Positions 15,971 to 23,187 of a stretch of DNA of 30,130 nucleotides are shown one piece after another. The DNA is taken from assembly GCA_026386995.1 (NCBI GenBank), contig JAPLMO010000334.1, forward strand, positions 1 through 30,130. The letters are read 5' to 3'. A program made the translations under genes and the position numbers. This stretch comes from Planctomycetota bacterium. GTDB taxonomy: Bacteria > Planctomycetota > Phycisphaerae > FEN-1346. Position 1 is the first letter of the stretch. Each line of letters starts with the position of its first letter. The notes beneath the pieces are model-generated. The model was not told the origin of the DNA, did not search any database, and saw only the letters and a program-made list of their open reading frames with translations.

Positions 15971-16933
15971 TCAACTTGCGAGGTTCATGCCGTGGCGGCG
16001 AAGGACCTGCTTGATCTCGTTCAACGAAGTCTCGCCGAAGTTCTTCTGGCCGAGGAGTTTCGCCTCCGTCATCGCAGCCAGTTCGCCGAGCGTGGCGCAG
16101 CCGAGGCGCTCCAGCGCCTTGCGGCTGCGGGCCGACAGTTCCAGGTCGGCCAGGGGAGTCTGCGCCCCGGTGGATCGCGGCGCAGGCGCCACGACGGGGG
16201 GGGCCACCACTCGCCTCTCTTCGGCGGCCTCGACGGTCATGCCGAGCCTCAGGTTCTTCGAGGCCAGCATGTCCTTGATCTCCTGGAGGCTCGTCTCGCC
16301 GAAATTCTTGTACGAGAGCAGTTCCTGCTCGCTGTGGCGGATGAGGTCGCCCAGGGTGCGGATGTTCATTTTCTTCAGGCAGTTGCGGCTGCGGACCGAC
16401 AGTTCGAAGTCCGTGACGGGGATCTCGAGGACCTGGTTGCGCTTGTCGCGGCGGCGCTCGCCTTCCTCGTCATAACACATCATCTTGGAGGCCTCGGCGT
16501 CGCGCAGAAACAGACGCGCCCGAGGATGGTTCGGTTTGCCCTTCAGGACCTTCTTGAAGCAATCGATGGCGTCGTCGTAGCGGCCGACGTCCTCGTACAG
16601 GACGCCCAGGTTGATGAGGGCGCCCTCGTGGATGGGCGGCTGCTGGATGCACTGCTTGTAGTAGTCGATCGCCAGGTTCTCTTCGCCCCGCAGATCGTAC
16701 AGGAAGGCCAGCCGGAACAGCGTCGGGCGGTGCGTGGAGTCCAGTTGCAGGGCCCGCTCGTAGGCCTCGATGGCGTCCTCGTAGCGGCCCTGGGACTCGC
16801 GGACGCGGCCGAGATCGAACTGATACGCCGCCGTCTCCATCTCGCCCTTCGGCGTCTGGGCCAGGCGTTTCTCGGCGTCGCCGATGCGCCCCTCCATACA
16901 GGCCTTCTCGATTTCACTGAGTGTCTTGGGCAC
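15971..16933 (-). CDS. TPR protein with two RNA polymerase alpha-CTD-like domains
   Basis: A 320-residue soluble protein. Residues about 33-150 are TPR repeats (AAYQFDLGRVRESQGRYEDA, GALINLGVLYEDVGRYDDAI). Residues 171-232 are a clear alpha-CTD (ELSVRSRNCLKKMNIRTLGD, NFGETSLQEIKDMLASKNL). R181, N184, S215 and E218 align with E. coli alpha R265, N268, S299 and E302, residues for UP-element contact. A second, more diverged copy spans 260-320 (R269 kept, K272 in place of the Asn). No RpoA N-terminal assembly domain is present. GTG 16933 has a perfect AGGAGG (16941-16946) 7 bases upstream. Inference: a DNA- or polymerase-binding regulator; no function is established from sequence. Confidence 0.88.
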   Translation of the reverse strand: MPKTLSEIEKACMEGRIGDAEKRLAQTPKGEMETAAYQFDLGRVRESQGRYEDAIEAYERALQLDSTHRPTLFRLAFLYDLRGEENLAIDYYKQCIQQPPIHEGALINLGVLYEDVGRYDDAIDCFKKVLKGKPNHPRARLFLRDAEASKMMCYDEEGERRRDKRNQVLEIPVTDFELSVRSRNCLKKMNIRTLGDLIRHSEQELLSYKNFGETSLQEIKDMLASKNLRLGMTVEAAEERRVVAPPVVAPAPRSTGAQTPLADLELSARSRKALERLGCATLGELAAMTEAKLLGQKNFGETSLNEIKQVLRRHGMNLAS

Positions 16934-16995
16934 AGCGTCACCTCCTCTATGATGCCCGCGCGCAGACACACTTTGCCCGCCGCGTAAAGCGTGGT

Positions 16996-17030
16996 ATTGT
17001 ACCGTTCTTCCAGAAGGATGCAACCCTTCT
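16996..17030 (-). promoter_or_regulatory. Predicted promoter with overlapping dyad for the TPR/alpha-CTD gene
   Basis: Reading the minus strand, TTGCAT (17023-17018) and TACAAT (17001-16996) are 16 bases apart. The -10 matches the consensus at 5 of 6 positions, the -35 at only 3. A dyad AGAAGG-N7-CCTTCT (17012-17030) straddles the -35 and could be an operator. The leader to the GTG would be about 55 bases. Confidence 0.35.
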
Positions 17031-17088
17031 TGTGCCACTTTCCTTATTGTAACACAGCCGCTCAGTTTGGGGCGCTCCTTCCCCTGCC

Positions 17089-17179
17089 GGGTGGCATGCC
17101 CACGCCGCTGTTTGCGTGGGCATGCTCCTTGGCCGCGGCAACAGCATGCCCAGCGAACAGCGCGCTGGGCATACCACCC
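17089..17179. repeat. Compound palindromic element (REPIN-like)
   Basis: The first hairpin has arms GCATGCCCACGC and GCGTGGGCATGC. The second has arms ATGCCCAGCG and CGCTGGGCAT. The outer ends are complementary (GGGTGGCATGCC against GGCATACCACCC). The architecture equals that of the element at 22506-22583 although the arm sequence differs. It occupies most of the gap between the deacetylase and the TPR/alpha-CTD gene. Confidence 0.75.
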
Positions 17180-17227
17180 TCGTAACTGACGCACGCAGAA
17201 GGCAGGCAGACCGCCTCTCGGGCCGGC

Positions 17228-18163
17228 CTACGGCGCCGCGAGGGCCTTGACGTGGGCCACGACGCTACGGCCCAGGGCGACCGCATCGTAGCCGCCCTCC
17301 AGGACGCTGACGATGTGGCCCGAGGCGCTCGAGTCGGCCAGGCGCCGGACGCGGCGGGTGGCCTCGGCGTAACCCTCTTCAGTGTACGCGAGGCCCCCCA
17401 GCAGATCGTCCTTGTGGCCGTCGAAACCGGCGGAGATAAAGACCAGTTCAGGCCGGAACGCTTCGGCCGACTTCAGGCCTTCGTCCAGCACCGCCAAGAA
17501 CTCCTTGTCGCCGCTTCCCCTGGGCAGCGGGAAATTGCGGATGTGCCCTTGCCCCGGCCCCTCGCCCGCCTCGTCGGCCTTGCCGGTCCCGGGGTAGAAT
17601 GGCGACTGGTGGACCGAAATATACATGACGTCGGGGTCGCGCCAGAAGGCTTCCTGCGTACCGTTGCCGTGATGGACGTCCCAGTCGACGATGACAATGC
17701 GACGGGCGCGATGCACCGCCTGGGCATGTCGCGCGGCCGCCACCACATTGTTGAAGATGCAGAAGCCCATCGCGCGATCGCGGCAGGCATGGTGTCCGGG
17801 CGGTCGCACGGCGCAGAAGGCGCTGCGGATCTGTCCCTTCATGACGGCGTCGACGGCCGCACACACGCCGCCCGCGGCCAGGACGGCGGCGTCCCACGTC
17901 TCGCCGCAGGCGTACGTGTCGGGGTCAAACCACGCCACTTCCTTCGAGCGGGCCGTGGCCCGAACGCGGGCGATGTGTTCGGGCGAATGGACCCGCAGAA
18001 GGCACGCCTCGTCGGCCGGCGTCGAGGGGATCGGGGCGAGGGTATCCCAAAGTGCCGCCTCCTTCAGCGCATCGCGGATCGCTATCAGGCGCGCCGGGCA
18101 CTCCACGTGGTCCGGCCCTTTGTGGGCCAGGTACCGGTCGTCCCAGACAAGGCCGACGGTCAT
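17228..18163 (-). CDS. Histone deacetylase-family (arginase-fold) zinc amidohydrolase
   Basis: A 311-residue class II-type deacetylase fold. Visible motifs are HVECPARL, the catalytic RPPGHHACRDRAMGFCIFNN, the zinc-binding VDWDVHHGNGTQEAFW, the FISAGFDGHKDDLLGG acid, and SVLEGGYD near the end. Bacterial members deacetylate acetylpolyamines, acetoin-utilisation proteins or protein lysines; the substrate cannot be told here. I selected ATG 18163, preceded by GGAGGGA. The frame opens earlier at GTG 18259, but that extension is Ala-rich and its start is made of a dispersed hairpin. It is followed by a compound palindrome and then the TPR/alpha-CTD gene. Confidence 0.9.
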   Translation of the reverse strand: MTVGLVWDDRYLAHKGPDHVECPARLIAIRDALKEAALWDTLAPIPSTPADEACLLRVHSPEHIARVRATARSKEVAWFDPDTYACGETWDAAVLAAGGVCAAVDAVMKGQIRSAFCAVRPPGHHACRDRAMGFCIFNNVVAAARHAQAVHRARRIVIVDWDVHHGNGTQEAFWRDPDVMYISVHQSPFYPGTGKADEAGEGPGQGHIRNFPLPRGSGDKEFLAVLDEGLKSAEAFRPELVFISAGFDGHKDDLLGGLAYTEEGYAEATRRVRRLADSSASGHIVSVLEGGYDAVALGRSVVAHVKALAAP

Positions 18164-18229
18164 GGGAGGTCCCTCCGAGGCCGGGGCCGCGCCTTTCCTT
18201 GCGGCCGGTTCGGCGGCAGGCGCGACCGT

Positions 18230-18259
18230 GGCGGTGGGTACGGAGACCCGTCGCGCCAC
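18230..18259. repeat. Dispersed hairpin, copy 2 of 3 (degenerate)
   Basis: Contains GGGTACGGAGACCC with partially preserved GC-rich arms. It matches the reverse complement of the 22428-22462 hairpin at about 23 of 25 core positions. It lies between the small membrane protein and the deacetylase. Confidence 0.55.
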
Positions 18260-18271
18260 ACTGTTGCAGGA

Positions 18272-18553
18272 CTATTGGCGCGGCTGATTCAGCGACTCTC
18301 TCAGCCGGGTCAGTTCATTGAGGGCCGGCCACTTGCCGAAGGCCATGATGCAGAGCATGATCAGTTCGCCGAAAGGAACGAGCATGAGCAGGCTCAGGGC
18401 TCCCGAGTATCCAGCCTTGGAGAAAATCTTCCACCAGCAGATGATGACAAAGACAAGGATCGCCAAGGCAATGATAGCGACGATCCCAGCAATGATGAGG
18501 GAAATCCCAAGTCCCAGGGCCGCCTCGCCACCGTGTCTGCTGAATTCGTGCAT
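18272..18553 (-). CDS. Small two-helix membrane protein
   Basis: A 93-residue protein. ATG 18553 follows AAAAGGAGAAACC, a strong ribosome site. Two hydrophobic segments lie at about 13-40 and 53-75, joined by WWKIFSKAGYSGALSLLMLV. That loop resembles the WYKvFeKAG pattern of the DUF5684-like inner-membrane family; the family assignment is from memory and tentative. The function is unknown. Its own predicted promoter lies upstream, back to back with that of the HEAT gene. Confidence 0.75.
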   Translation of the reverse strand: MHEFSRHGGEAALGLGISLIIAGIVAIIALAILVFVIICWWKIFSKAGYSGALSLLMLVPFGELIMLCIMAFGKWPALNELTRLRESLNQPRQ

Positions 18554-18623
18554 GGTTTCTCCTTTTGAGGTGGAATGCTTTCGTCCGCTCGACCGACCGG
18601 CCCTGCCGCCGGCAGCAGGAGCG

Positions 18624-18653
18624 AGTTTAGGATGCGCCAAACACAGGCGTCAA
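18624..18653 (-). promoter_or_regulatory. Predicted promoter of the small membrane protein
   Basis: On the minus strand TTGACG (18653-18648) is followed after 18 bases by TAAACT (18629-18624). The -35 is near consensus, the -10 moderate. The leader is about 65 bases and contains a GC-rich hairpin around 18603-18620. Confidence 0.4.
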
Positions 18654-18673
18654 GACATTTCGCGGCAATTCGC

Positions 18674-18702
18674 TTGCACTCGGCCGCCGGACGCGCTATA
18701 CA
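18674..18702 (+). promoter_or_regulatory. Predicted sigma70-type promoter of the HEAT gene
   Basis: TTGCAC (18674-18679), a 17-base spacer and TATACA (18697-18702). Transcription would start near 18709, about 47 bases before the ATG. Confidence 0.55.
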
Positions 18703-18755
18703 TAGGGTCATGGGCCGATGGTGCACGCAAGCCTTGTAAAGGATCGGAGTGAATC

Positions 18756-20405
18756 ATGAAACGTCGCACCCCTATTCTCCTGGTCGTTGCATGGGCTGCC
18801 GGACTGGTCCTGGCCTTTGGCGCGGGTTGCGGGGGACCCCAGAAGAATTCGGCCGTATACTATGCCGAGATGGCGCCGGCCAAACGCATCCTGACCCTCG
18901 AAGCCGACGGACCGACGGCCAAAGGCGCCCAGGAAGCCATCAAGGACCTGCTCGGGTCCACCGAGCCGCTGTATCGGGCCCAGGCCGCACAGACCTTGGC
19001 CCTCTGGGCCGCCGCAGGCGACGCCGGCCTGGCCGTCCCGGCCATCACGAGCGCCGATCTCCTGGTTCGCAACGTCGCCCAGGCCACGTACATCGAGCAC
19101 AATCCGCGCAGCTACGGCCTGCTGCTTGTCCAGAACAACACCATTGTCGAGGTCCAGCCTAAAGTTCTGGCGGCGCTGTACGAACTGGGCGATCCCCAGG
19201 GCGTTTCAAGCCTGGAACAGGTGCTCACGCCCATCCAGGATCGCCTCCGGCGGAGCCTTTCGGGCGACGCCGATGAAGCCGTTCTGGCGGCCGACCTACT
19301 GGCAAACATCAGCGACGTCGGCGCGCGGCGGATGCTGATCCGTCTCGTCGAATCCGGCGAAGGCCAGGTTCTGGCAAAGGCCACGCAGGCATGCGTCACC
19401 AACAACATGGGCCTCGGGCCCACCCTACTCCCGCTGGCCTTCGGCGACGGCGTGATCGGGCGCCGGGCCGTCATGACAGCGCTGGTTCTCCATCCCGACC
19501 CGCGCCTGGCAAAGCTCATGGTGGCGGGGCTGAATGATGCGGACCCTGCCGTGCGGCACAATGCCATCCGCGCCCTGGGCAACCTGAACGGCGCCGCACC
19601 TGTTGAAGAACTGACCGCGAAACTTCTGGGGCCCGGCGAGGACAAACTCGATATTATCCGCGCCCTGGGGGCCATCGGCGCTCGCGGCGCCGAGACCCTG
19701 CGGCAGTACCTGCGCCGCGGCGCCCCGCTCGTGCAACTTGAAGTCACCGCCCTGCTCGCGATGGCACCCTACGCCGGCCGCGATGACATCCCGTGGGTCA
19801 CCGCGCGCCTGAAATCCAACAACAAGTACGTCCGGGCGGCGTCGCTGGTGGTCCTGGGCCGCATCGGCAACCCCGAGGCCCAGGCCGCCGTCGTGGAGGC
19901 CGTCAAGGACCCCGAGACGCTGGTTCGCGCCTCCGCCGCAAGGGCCCTCGGACAACTCGGCACCGTCTACGCCTGCAAGGAACTCCTATTCCTGCTGGAG
20001 GATCCGTCGCCGGTCGTTGTTTCGATGGCCGCGTGGGGCCTCGGCAAGGGCGACTACAGCGAGGCCGTGCCTGCGCTGGAGAAGATCGCCCGGACGCGCC
20101 AGCCGGCCAGCCGCAGCATCAGCGACCTGTACAGCGGCCCGGAACTGGCCGCGCTGGAATCGCTCGGCAAGATCGGCGGGCCGCGGGCCGTCGCCGTGCT
20201 CGTCGAGAGTCTCGGCGCGCCCGGCTGGCAGACGCGCGCCACGGCCGCCCAGGCCCTGGGCGTCGCAGGCGACCACTCCGACGCCGTCATCCAGGCCCTG
20301 GAGAAGCGCATCCAGGACCCTGTTAACCTGGTGCGAGCCCAGGCCCTTCTGGCCCTGAAGGCCCTCGGCAAGACATACGGGGCCGACCAGTTGAAGGCCA
20401 TGTAG
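18756..20405 (+). CDS. HEAT-repeat lipoprotein
   Basis: A 549-residue protein with a signal peptide ending in a lipobox-like GAGC (Cys25) and then a continuous array of HEAT/PBS-lyase-like helical repeats. Examples are PAVRHNAIRALGNLNG, KYVRAASLVVLGRIGNPEAQ, TLVRASAARALGQLG and WQTRATAAQALGVAG. Such arrays are protein-binding scaffolds; secreted ones are frequent in Planctomycetota. GGAG lies about 8 bases before the ATG and a good promoter is upstream. The stop codon TAG is part of the GTAG of a REP-like hairpin, so the last codons may have been redefined by the repeat. No enzymatic motif is visible. Confidence 0.88.
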   Translation: MKRRTPILLVVAWAAGLVLAFGAGCGGPQKNSAVYYAEMAPAKRILTLEADGPTAKGAQEAIKDLLGSTEPLYRAQAAQTLALWAAAGDAGLAVPAITSADLLVRNVAQATYIEHNPRSYGLLLVQNNTIVEVQPKVLAALYELGDPQGVSSLEQVLTPIQDRLRRSLSGDADEAVLAADLLANISDVGARRMLIRLVESGEGQVLAKATQACVTNNMGLGPTLLPLAFGDGVIGRRAVMTALVLHPDPRLAKLMVAGLNDADPAVRHNAIRALGNLNGAAPVEELTAKLLGPGEDKLDIIRALGAIGARGAETLRQYLRRGAPLVQLEVTALLAMAPYAGRDDIPWVTARLKSNNKYVRAASLVVLGRIGNPEAQAAVVEAVKDPETLVRASAARALGQLGTVYACKELLFLLEDPSPVVVSMAAWGLGKGDYSEAVPALEKIARTRQPASRSISDLYSGPELAALESLGKIGGPRAVAVLVESLGAPGWQTRATAAQALGVAGDHSDAVIQALEKRIQDPVNLVRAQALLALKALGKTYGADQLKAM

Positions 20406-20429
20406 CGCGGGGGTTTATCCCCCGCGTGG
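20402..20429 (+). repeat. REP-like hairpin with GTAG, single copy
   Basis: GTAG (20402-20405), then a perfect 8-bp stem CGCGGGGG/CCCCCGCG with loop TTTAT, followed by TGGTCC. Overlaps the HEAT stop codon. Confidence 0.8.
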
Positions 20430-20443
20430 TCCTATCTCAGATT

Positions 20444-20501
20444 GTAGCGCGGGGGTTCATCCCCCGCGTGGTCCAACGCGGGGCACAAGGCCCCGCGCTA
20501 C
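20444..20501. repeat. REPIN: two inverted GTAG-type REPs
   Basis: The left half is GTAG, stem CGCGGGGG, loop TTCAT, stem CCCCCGCG, then TGGTCC. The right half is the inverse, a 7-bp stem with a different loop ending in CTAC at 20498-20501. GTAG directly 5' of the hairpin is the mark of REPs mobilised by RAYT (REP-associated tyrosine) transposases. No such transposase is in the window. Confidence 0.8.
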
Positions 20502-20528
20502 GGCGCGTGAGTCCGCGTAAAGTCTTTC

Positions 20529-20557
20529 TTCTCACTATCCGCGGTACACCGTATAAT
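20529..20557 (+). promoter_or_regulatory. Predicted promoter of the GT-B glycosyltransferase
   Basis: TTCTCA (20529-20534), a 17-base spacer and a perfect TATAAT (20552-20557). The leader to the GTG at 20620 is about 56 bases. Confidence 0.55.
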
Positions 20558-20619
20558 CATGGAAGTGCGGGGCCGCACTATTGCGTTGACGAAACGGCTG
20601 TACATTGAGGGACCGTGCG

Positions 20620-22422
20620 GTGGCTACCCTCATCCACATCACCCATGAGGCGTACGAGAAGATGGGCGGCATCGGCGCCGTCCTGGAAGGCCTGCTGACG
20701 GCCCGCGCTTATCAGAGCGTCGTCGACCGGACGATCCTCATCGGCGCCAGCGAAGTCCCCCCGCAAAAATCCTGCGACCAGGAGGTGACCGTCCTTTACG
20801 AGAGCGGCCGGCCTCCGGCTGACGCCCCCGAAGCGACGGCGCTGGTTCCTATATTCCGGCAGATCGAGGCCGCCACCGGCGTGCGCCTCCTGTACGGTCG
20901 GCGCTCAGTGCCCTGCCCGCTGGAGACCCGCCGCGCCGAGGTCGAGTTGCTCCTGCTGGACGTGCGGCAGGCGCTGCCCGGCCCCGTCAACCACCTCAAG
21001 GGCCAGTTGTGGGAAGCCTACGGCCTGGCAAGCGACCGTTATGAGCGGGAGTGGGGGTTCGAGGAATGGATGCGCGTCGCCGCCCCCGCGATGGAGGCGA
21101 TCACGGCCCTCGTCAACGGCAACACCCAAGACGCGGTCCTCATCAGCCACGAGTTCATGGGCCTGCCGACGCTCCTGGCGGCACGGTTGCGACAGCCCGA
21201 TCTGCGGACGGTCTACTGGGCTCACGAAGTGCCGACCGTCCGAGACCTGATCGAAACCGAAGCGGAACTGCGGCTCGTCTTCGACCAGGCGCTTCAGACT
21301 CGCCGCGGCGTCCGCTCCTACGAATCGCTGCTGCGGGAGCGCGGAGGCTACAAGTACGCCCTGGTCAGCCGCGCGCACGTCGCCCATCGCGTGTTCGCCG
21401 TCAGCAACCGCATCGCGCAGGAACTGGAACTGATGTCGCCCGATTTCCGGCGCACAAGCGTCGAAATCGTGTACAACGGCCTGCCGGCCCGGCCGATCGA
21501 CCTGGCGGAGCGCCTGCGGAGCCGCAACCTGCTGCGCCGCTACGCCGAGACCCTGACCGGGTCGCGGCCGGATTTCGTGTTCACGCACGTCGCGCGGCCG
21601 GTGGCGTCGAAGGCAATCGAGCGGGACCTCGTGGTCCTGGAGCACCTGGACGACCGCCTGGCCGACCGCGGGCAGTCGGCCGTGCTTCTGCTGCTCGCGA
21701 CCGATGGCGGCCGGCGCGACCCCGACGTCGTCTGCCGCATGGAGGCCGAGTACGGCTGGCCCCTGAGTCACCGCGTCGGCTGGCCCGACCTCGTCAAGGG
21801 CGAGGTGCCCATCGGCAAGGCCGTCAAGGAATACAACGGGTGGGCCCGCGCCACGCGGGCGGTCCTCATCAACCAGTTCGGCCTATCGCGAGAGACGTGC
21901 GGCAGGCGTGTGCCGGAGGAACTCTCGTTCCAGGACCTGCGGCAGGGAAGCGACGTCGAGTTCGGCCAGAGTTCGTACGAGCCGTTCGGCATTGCGCAAC
22001 TCGAGACCCTGGCGTTCGGCGGCATCTGCGTCCTCAGCCGCGCATGTGGCTGCGCGCAGTTGCTCACGCGCGTGGTCGGGGGCAAGTTGCCCCCGAACGT
22101 CCTGATGGCCGACTACTGCCCGCCGACCGATCCCGACTGCGAGTGCCTCACTGAAAAAGACACCCCACGAATCGAGCACGAGGTGGCCGCACGCCTGGCC
22201 CGGGAACTCATCGACCGCCTGCCGCAAAAGGAGAAGGACTTCGCGCGGCTGCTCGAGACGGGCTGGGCAACCGCCGAGAAAATGAGTTGGCAGGCCGTCT
22301 GCCGCGAGTACTTCGTGCCGGCCCTGGAGCGGTGCCTCGGCCGGCCGATCCGCCGCCGTGCGGCCAACGCCGGGAAGTCCCAGCGCCGCGGCGGGCCCCA
22401 GGAAGTCGCGGGAACGCGCTGA
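20620..22422 (+). CDS. GT-B glycosyltransferase, glycogen/starch synthase-like
   Basis: A 600-residue retaining-type glycosyltransferase. The N-terminus HITHEAYEKMGGIGAVLEGL matches the glycine-rich loop of GT5/GT4 enzymes. The first Rossmann half contains VLISHEFMGLPTLL and VYWAHEVPTVR; the second contains VFTHVARPVASKAIERD and the donor-binding E-x7-E (E454 PFGIAQLE, to E462). It is longer than the usual 480-residue glycogen synthase, with inserts in both halves. I chose GTG 20620 because GAGGG lies 8 bases upstream; a TTG five codons earlier overlaps that site. Inference: synthesises a storage or structural glucan or a surface glycan; donor sugar unknown. A hairpin repeat follows the stop. 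Confidence 0.8.
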   Translation: MATLIHITHEAYEKMGGIGAVLEGLLTARAYQSVVDRTILIGASEVPPQKSCDQEVTVLYESGRPPADAPEATALVPIFRQIEAATGVRLLYGRRSVPCPLETRRAEVELLLLDVRQALPGPVNHLKGQLWEAYGLASDRYEREWGFEEWMRVAAPAMEAITALVNGNTQDAVLISHEFMGLPTLLAARLRQPDLRTVYWAHEVPTVRDLIETEAELRLVFDQALQTRRGVRSYESLLRERGGYKYALVSRAHVAHRVFAVSNRIAQELELMSPDFRRTSVEIVYNGLPARPIDLAERLRSRNLLRRYAETLTGSRPDFVFTHVARPVASKAIERDLVVLEHLDDRLADRGQSAVLLLLATDGGRRDPDVVCRMEAEYGWPLSHRVGWPDLVKGEVPIGKAVKEYNGWARATRAVLINQFGLSRETCGRRVPEELSFQDLRQGSDVEFGQSSYEPFGIAQLETLAFGGICVLSRACGCAQLLTRVVGGKLPPNVLMADYCPPTDPDCECLTEKDTPRIEHEVAARLARELIDRLPQKEKDFARLLETGWATAEKMSWQAVCREYFVPALERCLGRPIRRRAANAGKSQRRGGPQEVAGTR

Positions 22423-22427
22423 TGTGA

Positions 22428-22462
22428 TTTGCGCGGCGGGTCTCCGTACCCGCCGCGCGAAA
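22428..22462. repeat. Dispersed hairpin, copy 3 of 3
   Basis: TTTGCGCGGCGGGT-CTCCGT-ACCCGCCGCGCGAAA, five bases after the glycosyltransferase stop. Nearly identical to the reverse complement of 7735-7768. Confidence 0.8.
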
Positions 22463-22505
22463 TACGCAAGTTGCGATGTCGTACTAGTGTCACGATTGAC
22501 TCTGC

Positions 22506-22583
22506 GGGTGCCACGGCTGCGCCTTGTGCAGCCGTGGTCTTCGGCAGGGCCGCACGGCTGCAAACTGCGCAGCCGTGGCACCC
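22506..22583. repeat. Compound palindromic element (REPIN-like)
   Basis: Two hairpins with the same arms (CACGGCTGC/GCAGCCGTG), a linker of about 16 bases, and complementary ends GGGTGCC and GGCACCC. It lies upstream of the universal stress protein gene. Confidence 0.8.
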
Positions 22584-22595
22584 ACATAATTAAAG

Positions 22596-22624
22596 TTGAC
22601 GCACTACTGGAAAAGACCCATCAT
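22596..22624 (+). promoter_or_regulatory. Possible promoter of the stress protein gene
   Basis: TTGACG (22596-22601) and CATCAT (22619-22624), 17 bases apart. The -35 is near consensus, the -10 weak (4 of 6). It is placed just after the compound palindrome. Confidence 0.3.
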
Positions 22625-22654
22625 CTGGAGCACGGTCACAAAAGGAGGCGGGCC

Positions 22655-23125
22655 ATGGCCGAACTAAAAAAGATCCTCGTGCCGACGGACTTCTCGGAAG
22701 ACAGCGAACACGCGGCCGCCTACGCCGTCGAACTGGGGCGGCAGTACGGGGCCGGCGAAATCCACTGCATCCACGTCTCCGACATCCCGGCCGACCTGCT
22801 GGCGACTAGCGCCTACTACATGACCGGGCCGAGCGAGCAGTTCATCGAGCAGGTCCGCCAGGAGGGGCGCAAGAGCCTCGATGCGTTCGCCCAGAAGAAC
22901 TTCAAGGACGTCCCCGTCAAGACGGCGTTCCTGGAGGGCCGGCCTTTCGTCGAGATCGTCCGCTACGCCCGCGAGAACCAGATCGACCTGATCATCATCT
23001 CTACCCACGGTCGCGGCGGCATCAAGCACGCCCTCTTCGGCAGCGTCGCCGAAAAAGTGGTCCGCAAGGCCCCCTGCCCGGTGCTCGTGCTGAAACACGA
23101 GGAGCGGGATTTCGTGATGCCGTAA
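22655..23125 (+). CDS. Universal stress protein (UspA family)
   Basis: A 156-residue single-domain Usp. The start KKILVPTDFSEDSEHAAAYA and the C-terminal ATP-binding signature are clear: STHGRGGIKHALFGSVAEKV fits the x-x-x-G-x9-G-S pattern of ATP-binding members, with Ser in place of the first Gly. It ends with KAPCPVLVLKHE, the usual last strand. ATG 22655 follows AGGAGG (22643-22648) with 6-base spacing, one of the strongest ribosome sites in the window. Usp proteins bind nucleotides and help cells survive stress, often as homodimers. It stands alone between the glycosyltransferase and recG. Confidence 0.95.
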   Translation: MAELKKILVPTDFSEDSEHAAAYAVELGRQYGAGEIHCIHVSDIPADLLATSAYYMTGPSEQFIEQVRQEGRKSLDAFAQKNFKDVPVKTAFLEGRPFVEIVRYARENQIDLIIISTHGRGGIKHALFGSVAEKVVRKAPCPVLVLKHEERDFVMP

Positions 23126-23187
23126 AGCGTTTTCATCTTTCCTACTTTTTGCTGTAGCACATCGCCGCGGGCAGGTATGCTCTGGCC

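Noticed and set aside
15971..16933. RNA polymerase alpha subunit (rpoA)
   Set aside because: The N-terminal assembly domain is missing and replaced by TPRs, and no ribosomal protein genes flank it.
18164..18259. N-terminal extension of the deacetylase from GTG 18259
   Set aside because: Ala-rich, unlike the family, and its start falls within a dispersed hairpin; ATG 18163 has its own ribosome site.
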